Assembly (NCBI GenBank): GCA_023666975.1
Contig: JAMPAW010000171.1
Coordinates: 1-6,844 of the forward strand
Source of the DNA: Clostridium sp.
Lineage (GTDB): Bacteria > Bacillota_A > Clostridia > Lachnospirales > Lachnospiraceae
Direction of reading: 5' to 3'
DNA: 6,844 nt
The translations under genes and the position numbers were made by a program. Positions 1 through 6,277 of this stretch are shown in pieces. The notes below the pieces were generated by a model. It was not told the DNA's origin, searched no databases, and saw only the letters and a program-made list of their open reading frames with translations. Position 1 is the first letter of the stretch, and each line of letters opens with the position of its first letter.

Positions 1-123
1 GATATAGAGGCGGATATGGTAAAGAATACGTTTGGAACGATTGTTCAAGGGTATCTGAAACAGGGATATAGCAAGAGTATGGCAGAAGCGTTGGCAAGGG
101 AATTTTTCAGATATGAAAGTTGA
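1..123 (+). CDS. C-terminal end of an unrecognised protein (5' truncated by window)
   Basis: Frame 1 is open from the first base to the TGA at 121-123, giving the last 40 residues of a protein that starts outside the window. The visible piece is probably helical and contains a short GYSKSMAEALAREFF stretch. No catalytic motif can be seen and I do not recognise the family. The next gene starts 9 bases downstream with its Shine-Dalgarno sequence overlapping this stop, so the two were probably cotranscribed. The small, tightly packed genes suggest the backbone of an integrative element or prophage, but that is inference from context only. Confidence 0.55.
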   Translation, partial: DIEADMVKNTFGTIVQGYLKQGYSKSMAEALAREFFRYES

Positions 124-132
124 GGGTAGAAT

Positions 133-447
133 ATGACAGATACAGAGAAACAAGTAATGGTGCGGCTATGTGCAAAGATTTTGACGGAAACGGATTTATA
201 TGATGTTGATGCGGAAGTGCGAAACCTGATTGACTGGATTTGCATTTCAGAGTAGATTAAGCAGAACAACAGCACAATCCGTAATCTGACAGGCGAATAT
301 AAAAAGATAGAGCCGGAATGTCGGGAGGGGATTAGGAACAAGCTGGAACGAATGAAGGAATTGTGTAAAGAGCGGAACAGTCTTTATGAAAAGCAGAATG
401 AGTTGAAAAATCAGCGGGATAAGCTAGAAAGGGGATTTGTAAAGTAA
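133..447 (+). pseudogene. Small charged-helix protein gene interrupted by an in-frame TAG
   Basis: A GAGGG Shine-Dalgarno sequence (122-126) lies 6 bases before the ATG at 133. Translation runs 40 codons to a TAG at 253-255, and the same frame then stays open for 63 more codons to the TAA at 445-447. The part after the TAG is rich in Lys, Glu, Arg and Asn with Leu/Ile spacing typical of a coiled coil (for example KLERMKELCKERNSLYEKQ). It has no good start codon of its own; its first ATG is at 352. The simplest reading is one gene of about 104 residues broken by a nonsense change, for example CAG (Gln) to TAG. Alternatives are a genuine 40-aa protein followed by a decayed stretch, amber readthrough, or a sequencing error. 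The family is not recognised. The position suggests a mobile-element accessory gene. Confidence 0.5.
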
Positions 448-509
448 CAACAGCAATAGTAGAGACAAACGCTTCGATTTGAAATTATATTTCCTTCGAT
501 GATTATTTC

Positions 510-533
510 TTACATGACGCTAGCGTCATGTAA
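510..533. repeat. 24-bp perfect palindrome
   Basis: The half-site TTACATGACGCT is followed directly by its exact reverse complement, with no spacer. It is not followed by a T-tract, so it is not a standard intrinsic terminator. It lies about 100 bases upstream of the restriction-modification operon. It could be an operator for a dimeric regulator, a cruciform-forming site or a mobile-element recognition site. No regulator gene is visible in the window. Confidence 0.7.
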
Positions 534-557
534 ATAAGGCAAACAGGGAAAGGATTT

Positions 558-604
558 ATGTGGCAGTCTGAAAGTAGGAAAAATTGACAGGCTGCCACAT
601 TTTT
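558..604 (+). terminator. Intrinsic terminator upstream of the RM operon
   Basis: The arms at 558-570 (ATGTGGCAGTCTG) and 588-600 (CAGGCTGCCACAT) pair over 13 positions with a single G-U wobble. They enclose a 17-base A-rich loop and are followed by TTTT at 601-604. This should stop transcription from the upstream genes before it enters the methyltransferase gene. A 9-codon ORF with a possible RBS begins at the ATG at 558 inside the stem. Its overlap with the hairpin makes an attenuator worth considering, but I favour a plain terminator. Confidence 0.75.
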
Positions 605-634
605 GTAGAAAATTGGGTGTTTATATGGTATGAT
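584..634 (+). promoter_or_regulatory. Possible promoter region of the RM operon
   Basis: A perfect TTGACA (584-589) sits within the 3' arm of the terminator hairpin. With a 16-base spacer it pairs only with a mediocre TAGAAA (606-611). Another candidate -10 is TATGAT (629-634), which would overlap the upstream ATG of the methyltransferase and favour the downstream start at 669. Neither pair is ideal. The sequence shows only that a promoter is needed between the terminator and the operon. Confidence 0.3.
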
Positions 635-2156
635 GGTAACAAAATTGGAAATCGTGGCGGGGATAGAAATGCTAGAAAAAGTTATTGAATTGACAAATCA
701 GTATATTGAAGATATGCCGAAGAAAGAACGTAAAAAATATGGGCAGTTCTTTACAAGCAAGGAAACAGCCCAATTTATGGCGGGGCTATATCATATTCCA
801 GAGGATATGTCGAAAATCAGCGTGTTAGATGCCGGAGCAGGGTCGGGCATATTGTCGTGTGCATTTATTGAATACATGGAAACAATTGCGACAGTTGAAG
901 AAATAGAACTAACCTGCTATGAAAATGATGAGAATGTATTGCCCCTTTTATATAGTAACTTGGAATATTGCAGGGAACATTCTTCAAAAAAGTTGTCAAT
1001 CCATGTGTTGACTGATAATTATATTATGAGCCAATATCTGGATTTTAACTATATGATTGGCGGAAATCCCGATCCAAAGAAATTTGATTTTGTGATTGGC
1101 AATCCTCCTTATATGAAGATCTCAAAAGATGCGCCGGAAGCGAAAGCGATGCCGGATGTATGTTATGGTGCGCCAAATATGTATTTTATTTTTGCGGCAA
1201 TGGGGCTTTTTAATTTGAAAAAGAATGGGGAGATGGTCTATATTATCCCTCGTTCCTGGACTTCGGGAGCATATTTTAAAAGATTCCGTGAATATTTTCT
1301 TGCGGAAGGGAAATTAGAGCATGTTCATTTGTTTGTAAGCCGGAACAAGGTCTTTGATAAGGAACAGGTGCTGCAGGAAACAATCATTATTAAAGTGAAG
1401 AAGACAGCAAAAGAGCCGGAGAGGGTTACGATTACGTCTTCGGAATCCAATCATGATTTTGCTGATTTGATGTCTTTAAGCGTGCCATACAATCTGGTGG
1501 TTTCGGACAAGGATTACTATGTATATTTGGTAACAAATCAGGAGGAAGTTGATGTTTTGGAAAAACTTCATCAGTTTGACAAAACATTGCCAGATATTGG
1601 GTTGAAGATGAAAACGGGGCTGACTGTTGATTTTCGCAATCGGGAAATTCTTCGGGATACAGAAGAAGAAGGGGCGATACCGCTCTTTTATTCGCAGCAT
1701 ATTCGGCAGGGGAAGGTGCAGTTCCCGATTCAAAAAGAGCATGAATATGTGGTGACAAATCAGAGGGGGTTATTGCAGGAGAATCGGAATTATTTGTTTG
1801 TGAAGCGATTTACGGCAAAAGAGGAACGTCGTAGGTTGCAGTGTGGAGTGTATTTGTCAAAAAACTATCCGCAATATACAAAGATAAGTACGCAGAATAA
1901 AATAAATTTTGTGGATGGGCTGCTGTCTGAGATGTCGGAGTGCCTTGTATATGGATTGTATGTACTATTTAATTCGACATTGTATGACGAATACTATCGG
2001 ATTTTGAATGGTTCTACGCAGGTCAATTCTACGGAGATCAATTCTATGCCGGTGCCGGATTTGGAGAGCATACAGGAAATGGGAAGAAAACTGATGAACA
2101 GCAAAGATATGTCGGAGAATAGCTGTAATATGATACTGGAGGGGTACTGTGGATAA
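630..2156 (+). CDS. Type II adenine-N6 DNA methyltransferase, PstI/BsuBI type
   Basis: This is the modification half of a type II restriction-modification system, transferring a methyl group from S-adenosylmethionine to adenine in the recognition site. Motifs appear in the gamma-class order. Motif X is YGQFFTSKETA from Y37. Motif I, the SAM-binding loop, is VLDAGAGSG at 65-73. An acidic motif II is CYENDEN around E98. Catalytic motif IV is NPPY at 158-161. The rest is a target-recognition region. The length (508 aa) is close to that of M.PstI and M.BsuBI, and the endonuclease type downstream makes CTGCAG the likely target, an inference from the pair. The gene overlaps the endonuclease by 8 bases and comes first, which suits protection before cutting. 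The start is uncertain: ATG 630 has little Shine-Dalgarno sequence, whereas the ATG at 669 (Met14) follows GGCGGGG at a workable distance and leaves all motifs intact, giving 495 aa. Confidence 0.93.
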   Translation: MMVTKLEIVAGIEMLEKVIELTNQYIEDMPKKERKKYGQFFTSKETAQFMAGLYHIPEDMSKISVLDAGAGSGILSCAFIEYMETIATVEEIELTCYENDENVLPLLYSNLEYCREHSSKKLSIHVLTDNYIMSQYLDFNYMIGGNPDPKKFDFVIGNPPYMKISKDAPEAKAMPDVCYGAPNMYFIFAAMGLFNLKKNGEMVYIIPRSWTSGAYFKRFREYFLAEGKLEHVHLFVSRNKVFDKEQVLQETIIIKVKKTAKEPERVTITSSESNHDFADLMSLSVPYNLVVSDKDYYVYLVTNQEEVDVLEKLHQFDKTLPDIGLKMKTGLTVDFRNREILRDTEEEGAIPLFYSQHIRQGKVQFPIQKEHEYVVTNQRGLLQENRNYLFVKRFTAKEERRRLQCGVYLSKNYPQYTKISTQNKINFVDGLLSEMSECLVYGLYVLFNSTLYDEYYRILNGSTQVNSTEINSMPVPDLESIQEMGRKLMNSKDMSENSCNMILEGYCG

Positions 2157-3066
2157 AATTGACGAAGCAAGAGAAGTTTTGAAAATGCTTGGGATGCCTA
2201 AAGCGCAGCAGGCAGATATTTGCTGTCTGGTTTTGCTGGCAATGGCAGGCATAAAGCCGGATATGGACTGGTCGGATGCGGATAATGCGTGGATTCGGAT
2301 TCACGATATGATTCAATTTGCCAATATAAATTATGGAGTGACCTATGCAGAGAACAGCAGGGAAACATTTCGCAAGCAGGCATTACACCATTTTCGGACG
2401 GCAGCGTTGGTTGAAGATAATGGCGAAGCCACGAACAGCCCTAATTATAGGTATAGGCTTACGGAAGAAGCATTGCAGACGATAAGGGCATTTCAGACAT
2501 CGGAATGGCAAAAAGCCGTAAATCGTTTTTTGGCATACCATGAAAAACTGGTGGATATGTATGCGTCTAAAAAGAAGATGACAATGATGCCGGTGCGTAT
2601 TAACGGACTTGATTTTCAGTTTTCAGCAGGCAAGCATAATGAGCTGCAAAAGGCTATTATTGAGGAATTTGCCCCTCGGTTTGCTCCAAATTCGGAATGT
2701 TTATATGTTGGGGATACCATAGAGAAGGACTTGGTAAAGAATGTAGACAAATTGACGGAATTGGGGTTTGAAATTACATTACATGATAAGATGCCGGATG
2801 TGGTTTTGTATAGGGGAGATAAGGATTGGATTTATTTTGTGGAATCGGTGACTTCTGTTGGACCGATGGATGCCAAAAGGATATTGGAATTAACAGAGAT
2901 GACAAAAAATGTAGCAGCAGGGAAAATTTTTGTGACAGCGTTTTTGGATTTTAAGACGTATAAGAGGTTTTCGGAAACATTGGCATGGGAAACGGAAGTC
3001 TGGATTGCGGAAATACCGGAACATATGATACATTTGAATGGGGATAAGTTTTTGGGGCCGAGATAA
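2149..3066 (+). CDS. BsuBI/PstI-family type II restriction endonuclease
   Basis: This is the cutting partner of the upstream methyltransferase, expected to cleave unmethylated CTGCAG (established for PstI and BsuBI; inferred here). The start is a GTG at 2149, chosen because GGAGGGG (2138-2144) lies 4 bases before it. It overlaps the methyltransferase stop by 8 bases, so expression is probably translationally coupled. The 305 aa match the family size of a little over 300. The N-terminal half is a helical region. The C-terminal half carries the family hallmarks: YVGDT at 186-190, MPDVVLYRGDKDW at 215-227 and YFVESVTSVGP at 229-239. Asp217 and Glu232 are candidate metal ligands. The usual ExK lysine position is valine (E232-S-V234), as I recall for this family. 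A basic KR follows shortly after. No frameshift or truncation is seen, so the system appears intact. Confidence 0.93.
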   Translation: MDKIDEAREVLKMLGMPKAQQADICCLVLLAMAGIKPDMDWSDADNAWIRIHDMIQFANINYGVTYAENSRETFRKQALHHFRTAALVEDNGEATNSPNYRYRLTEEALQTIRAFQTSEWQKAVNRFLAYHEKLVDMYASKKKMTMMPVRINGLDFQFSAGKHNELQKAIIEEFAPRFAPNSECLYVGDTIEKDLVKNVDKLTELGFEITLHDKMPDVVLYRGDKDWIYFVESVTSVGPMDAKRILELTEMTKNVAAGKIFVTAFLDFKTYKRFSETLAWETEVWIAEIPEHMIHLNGDKFLGPR

Positions 3067-3092
3067 AACTTTTGGGAAATGTAAATAAAACT

Positions 3093-3126
3093 GAATTATT
3101 TTGTGTAATGGAATTATTTTGTAATG
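3093..3126 (+). repeat. Imperfect tandem repeat upstream of the QueC-like operon
   Basis: GAATTATTTTGTGTAATG (3093-3110) is followed immediately by GAATTATTTTGTAATG (3111-3126), differing only by one GT dinucleotide. The pair ends 7 bases before a perfect TATAAT. It could be a tandem operator or a slippage duplication in the promoter region. Confidence 0.6.
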
Positions 3127-3138
3127 GAAAATTATAAT
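3108..3138 (+). promoter_or_regulatory. Candidate promoter for the QueC-like operon
   Basis: A consensus -10 box TATAAT occupies 3133-3138, 53 bases before the first start codon. At the normal 17-18 base spacing the -35 region reads TGGAAT/GGAATT, which is a poor match and lies inside the tandem repeat. An activator-dependent or repressible promoter is possible. No terminator is seen between 3067 and this site, so readthrough from the RM operon may also contribute. Confidence 0.4.
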
Positions 3139-3190
3139 AAGAGATAGAAAGCAAGAGAAGAAATATTTATTGTAAAATGGAGTTGGTTAC

Positions 3191-3973
3191 ATGGGACATG
3201 TGCGCATAGGCTTTTTGCCACATACAAAACAATGGAATAGTATAGTGCAAAGTTTGTCTCTTTTTGGCGGAGATTCAGATGTAGTTCTTCAAATTGCTAA
3301 TAATACATTAGATGCTATTCGGAATACATATGAAATATTGCCATATGATGAGTCGATAATTAAAGCGATATCATATTTGGCAAATTTGGCTTTTTCAGCA
3401 AAGCAATCGGATCAAATTGCATATTTAAATAGTAATGGATACGATGTTGATGAAGAAATGTCGTTGTTGTCCTTGGTTTCAAGTGCGCAGGAGTATATTT
3501 CTGTTGAACAGGGATCTTGTGAAATTAATAAGTTGGCAAAAGACGCTGCTATGCAGTCAATTATTAAGTATTATGAAAATCATAATGATGGACAATTAAG
3601 TCTTTTTTGTGGAGAAAATAGAAGTCCATTTGTAAATGCTGGGACAGGTGCAGCATTTTGTGAAATGGCACGTTCATTTTTTGCTGTTTTTACTGACAAG
3701 CAAATAAAGTATTATGTAGAACGTGAAGCAGCATCGTCAATCAATGATTATCGTCAATTAGATAATTTTACAAAAATGCTTACAGAACAAGCGAGTTCTA
3801 TAGCTGATCATGCTTTTGAAATATCAAAGTTAATGCAGTCTTTTGCAGCTGGCTGGTTTAATAAATATGCTGTTAATTCAGCACCATCACATGATGAGAT
3901 GGTATCATTTTTGACCCTTTCATTTGCGAAAATGCGCGAGGAGTTGAGAAGGGAGGCTGAACATGATAGATAA
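3191..3973 (+). CDS. QatB-like partner protein of the QueC-like gene (tentative)
   Basis: This encodes a 260-aa soluble protein with no signal peptide or membrane segment. I do not recognise it by a named domain. It looks largely helical. Two blocks look conserved in character: GTGAAFCEMARSFFAVF at 151-167 and MQSFAAGWFNKYA ending at 227. The start ATG has GGAG at 3179-3182, 8 bases upstream. The protein begins Met-Gly, so the mature N-terminus after methionine removal should be glycine. In type IV CBASS, as I recall, the QueC-like enzyme Cap9 needs an N-terminal glycine on its CD-NTase partner, and QatB proteins also start Met-Gly. By analogy this protein may be the substrate or partner of the next gene's product. 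It overlaps that gene by 11 bases, implying coupled translation and probably a complex. QatB homology is suspected from context and start, not demonstrated. Confidence 0.6.
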   Translation: MGHVRIGFLPHTKQWNSIVQSLSLFGGDSDVVLQIANNTLDAIRNTYEILPYDESIIKAISYLANLAFSAKQSDQIAYLNSNGYDVDEEMSLLSLVSSAQEYISVEQGSCEINKLAKDAAMQSIIKYYENHNDGQLSLFCGENRSPFVNAGTGAAFCEMARSFFAVFTDKQIKYYVEREAASSINDYRQLDNFTKMLTEQASSIADHAFEISKLMQSFAAGWFNKYAVNSAPSHDEMVSFLTLSFAKMREELRREAEHDR

Positions 3974-5840
3974 TAAGCCTCTTAAGCTAGTTCAAGTATA
4001 TTGTGGAGAATTGTGTCATTCTGATAAATGTGAATCAGAGGAAATAAACCTGATAAATTATGATTGCAATGACTTGGAACAGAATATTGTTATTGGTTAT
4101 GATAAATTTGTTAATGATCCAGAAACACTGCCTTCTCGTATCCTAGATTTTTTGTATATTGCTGCAATGGTTTTTTGTGCAGATCGGCAAGTTAATAGAG
4201 GAGAAAGAACAAGTTTAGGTAATGATGCTTGGGCACGTAGTTTTGAATTTCATATACCTGTTTTAGATATTGATTTTTGGGAAAATAGCAGTTTGAAAAA
4301 AGCACTTTCGGATGCGTTATGTTTTATGACAGGTGATCGCAGTTATACTTTTGTATTTGAAAAATCAACAGAGGGGTTATTACCGAAAAAAGATTATAAA
4401 CAGTTATCTATATTTAATAGCGAAGCGGAGCGAATTGGAGATAATGAGAATGTAGATGTAATGCTTTTTTCAGGTGGCTTAGATTCTCTTGCTGGTGTAA
4501 TAGAACGGCTTAATACAGATTTGGATAAAAGGCTTCTTATCGTTAGTCATAAAGCAAATAATTCTGTAATTCATACTCAAAGAAATATAATAGAGTACCT
4601 TAATCAGAAATATCCAAATCGATTAATTGACTATGGGTTTCAGTGCAATAATTGTGGAATGGTTAGTAAAGAGGAAACTCAGAGAACAAGAATGTTTTTG
4701 TTCTCCGCAATAGCATTTTCTATATGCCACAGTATAGGAAAGAAAAAATTTTATATATATGAAAATGGTATTACAAGCATCAATTTGCCTACACAGACAG
4801 ATGTTATAAATGCGCGCGCCAGTAGAACGACACACCCGAAAACATTAGGTCTAATGAATAAGATTTTTCATTTTTTTGATAATGATTTTCTGGTTGAAGC
4901 ACCATATTATAATAAAACTAAAGAAGATATAGTGAAGAAATTTTTAGAGTTTGGAGAAAAAGACTTAATGGCGAGTGCGGTTTCTTGTAGTTCTACTCGA
5001 AATAAGCCGGGCATGGCACCACATTGTGGATGCTGTTCACAATGTATTGATCGGCGTTTTGCGATGTATGCAGCGAATCTTGACGAATTTGATGCTCCAT
5101 ATGCTAATGATTTTATTTTGTCCAATCCTGGAAAGGAAACTGTGCAGAGATTATATAATACACTTCGCTTGGCTTGTATGGAAGAATATAATTCTCCAAT
5201 GGAGTTGTATAAAAAATACCCAGAAGAGATGACATCACTTTTAAAATTTTGGCCGGGTAAAAATGCTGAGGATAATATGAATGAAATATGTGATTTGTTT
5301 ATGAGATATGGAGATTCTGTTTTGCGTGCAACGAGTATTATGCGTATGAAGAATGATAATTTAAGAAAGAAGGTTGAAAAAAATTCTTTTTTGGATATGA
5401 TAGATAACAGAGAATATTTAAAGACACCAATGGATATACGAGTTGCGGAAATTGATAGAATTCTTAAAGAAAACATATCAATTATGTTTCATTCGGATAA
5501 ACCTAAAAATGAGAATGATATGAATGATAAAATAAAAGCATTGCTTGGAGCTGCGAAAAAAGAGTTTAGTCGTGAATTTCCAGTAATTAAGTTTGGAATT
5601 ACAAACTATCGAGCAGATTTGTCACAAGAAAACTTGCTTATAGAAGGAAAATATATTCGTAAGAGTACGTCTCCATCAGTTGCAAGTGTTGGTATTGCTG
5701 CTGATATTACAGAAATACCAGACGAATATGGAGTAATGTTTATAGTATATGATCCAGATAGGGCTATAGTTGAAGATAGGGAGTATATCAATTCATTTGA
5801 AAGCAAAAGGAAAACTTGTTATGTGCGTATATATAGGTAG
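3963..5840 (+). CDS. QatC/Cap9-like QueC-family protein fused to a PD-(D/E)xK nuclease-like domain
   Basis: Residues 1-160 resemble the N-terminal domain of defence-type QueC homologues, with W90 in DAWARSFEFHIPV and MTGD at 122-125. The PP-loop ATP-pyrophosphatase signature SGGLDS is at 170-175. Family-like blocks include TQRTR, YENGI (E267) and RTTHP (288-292). Cys342, Cys355, Cys358 and Cys361 match the QueC zinc site (C...CGxCxxC). QueC itself makes preQ0 from 7-carboxy-7-deazaguanine using ATP and ammonia; defence homologues are thought to act on protein partners. After a charged helical linker (about 390-515), residues 517-615 resemble a PD-(D/E)xK nuclease: helix from E517, YRAD with D552, then IEGK with E561 and K563, and VMFIVYDPD. 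At 625 aa it is well longer than QueC (about 220) or, as I recall, QatC (about 400-450). The RBS GGGAGG (3951-3956) supports ATG 3963. No queuosine genes are nearby, so a metabolic role is unlikely. Confidence 0.82.
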   Translation: MIDNKPLKLVQVYCGELCHSDKCESEEINLINYDCNDLEQNIVIGYDKFVNDPETLPSRILDFLYIAAMVFCADRQVNRGERTSLGNDAWARSFEFHIPVLDIDFWENSSLKKALSDALCFMTGDRSYTFVFEKSTEGLLPKKDYKQLSIFNSEAERIGDNENVDVMLFSGGLDSLAGVIERLNTDLDKRLLIVSHKANNSVIHTQRNIIEYLNQKYPNRLIDYGFQCNNCGMVSKEETQRTRMFLFSAIAFSICHSIGKKKFYIYENGITSINLPTQTDVINARASRTTHPKTLGLMNKIFHFFDNDFLVEAPYYNKTKEDIVKKFLEFGEKDLMASAVSCSSTRNKPGMAPHCGCCSQCIDRRFAMYAANLDEFDAPYANDFILSNPGKETVQRLYNTLRLACMEEYNSPMELYKKYPEEMTSLLKFWPGKNAEDNMNEICDLFMRYGDSVLRATSIMRMKNDNLRKKVEKNSFLDMIDNREYLKTPMDIRVAEIDRILKENISIMFHSDKPKNENDMNDKIKALLGAAKKEFSREFPVIKFGITNYRADLSQENLLIEGKYIRKSTSPSVASVGIAADITEIPDEYGVMFIVYDPDRAIVEDREYINSFESKRKTCYVRIYR

Positions 5841-6076
5841 GCTTGTTTATTGTATGATTTAAAATGGAATTGTGTATTTCGGCAGCTTCTAATTGGCTAA
5901 TACTATTTAGAAAATCTATGTATATATCGAGGAGATATGGTAATAGTTATTTTTTGGTGCCAAAACGGTGCCAAGAAATTATGCAAATAAAAATAAGCCA
6001 CATGAAAACAACGATTTTACGCCGTTTTCCACAATAAAAAGCATAGAAAATACCGCAAAAAATGCTATTAAAGTAT
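5841..6076. other. Non-coding end region of the putative mobile element
   Basis: This AT-rich stretch between the QueC-like gene and the EF-Tu relic has no convincing gene. Short ORFs at 5918-6037 (39 codons) and 5937-5990 (17 codons) lack a well-spaced RBS. No terminator for the upstream operon is evident. A GGTGCCAA direct repeat lies in the middle. The position immediately before a gene-end relic fits the terminal segment of an integrated element, where integrase arm-binding sites would be found. Confidence 0.45.
5956..5974. repeat. GGTGCCAA direct repeat
   Basis: GGTGCCAA occurs at 5956-5963 and again at 5967-5974, separated by three bases, about 100 bases inside the proposed element end. 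Short direct repeats at this distance from an attachment site can be integrase arm sites. That role is inferred only. Confidence 0.4.
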
Positions 6077-6130
6077 CGTGAGGGTGGCAGGACTGTTGGG
6101 TCTGGCAGGGTTGCGTCTATCATCGAGTAA
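6077..6130 (+). pseudogene. tuf: 3'-end fragment of the EF-Tu gene, probable attachment site
   Basis: The 17 codons before the TAA at 6128-6130 read REGGRTVGSGRVASIIE. This is the highly conserved C-terminus of elongation factor Tu, which normally follows RFA(I/L). Upstream of the Arg codon the match stops abruptly: the preceding codons read Leu-Lys-Tyr, and the frame reaches no EF-Tu sequence. The codons (CGT, GGT, GTT, TCT, ATC, GAG) are mostly those of highly expressed genes, unlike the surroundings. This is therefore a detached tuf 3' end, not a gene. Tyrosine-recombinase elements often integrate in the 3' end of a conserved gene, restoring the gene at one end and leaving a copy of its last bases at the other. 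The fragment is best read as that far-end attachment site, with element DNA to the left and the native downstream region of tuf to the right. No integrase is in the window. Confidence 0.8.
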
Positions 6131-6152
6131 TTATAATTTATTCAGTAAAATC

Positions 6153-6185
6153 AAGGCTTTCGGGGATTCCCTCGAAAGCCTTTTT
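6153..6185 (+). terminator. Intrinsic terminator, probably the original tuf terminator
   Basis: AAGGCTTTCG (6153-6162) pairs with CGAAAGCCTT (6173-6182), extended inward by GGG/CCC past a one-base bulge, and is followed by T to 6185. It starts 22 bases after the tuf stop, a normal position for that gene's terminator. Read on the minus strand, the hairpin is followed by GATTTT, so it may also serve the convergent gene at 6278-6844. Confidence 0.85.
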
Positions 6186-6277
6186 GAGTAAAAAACAGTT
6201 TTGCAAGTCACTTGTGCTTCTATAATGCTTCTAAAATATTCGGGAAATGATAAAAGTCTTCTTTTTACTGTAGAGTG

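Noticed and set aside
45..341. 98-codon minus-strand open frame
   Set aside because: It is antisense to the two + strand coding stretches at 1-123 and 133-447, the second of which has a well-placed RBS. Its Ser/Ile/Tyr-rich product looks like an antisense artefact.
1432..1758. Minus-strand open frames inside the methyltransferase gene
   Set aside because: They are fully covered by the methyltransferase reading frame and have low-complexity products without motifs.
4907..5476. 189-codon minus-strand open frame
   Set aside because: It lies wholly antisense to the QueC-like gene, whose motifs (zinc cysteines at 342-361 and linker) are clearly encoded on the + strand. Its product has no recognisable features.
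3963..5840. Housekeeping QueC for queuosine biosynthesis
   Set aside because: The protein is nearly three times the length of QueC, has extra N- and C-terminal domains, and is paired with a QatB-like candidate rather than QueD, QueE or QueF.
5918..6037. 39-codon and nested 17-codon + strand ORFs as small proteins
   Set aside because: Neither has a properly spaced ribosome binding site. They overlap the GGTGCCAA repeats and AT-rich non-coding DNA, and their sequences resemble nothing I know.
6062..6130. 22-codon ORF as an independent small gene
   Set aside because: Its last 17 codons are the EF-Tu C-terminus and there is no RBS before the ATG at 6062. It is a gene relic, not a small protein.
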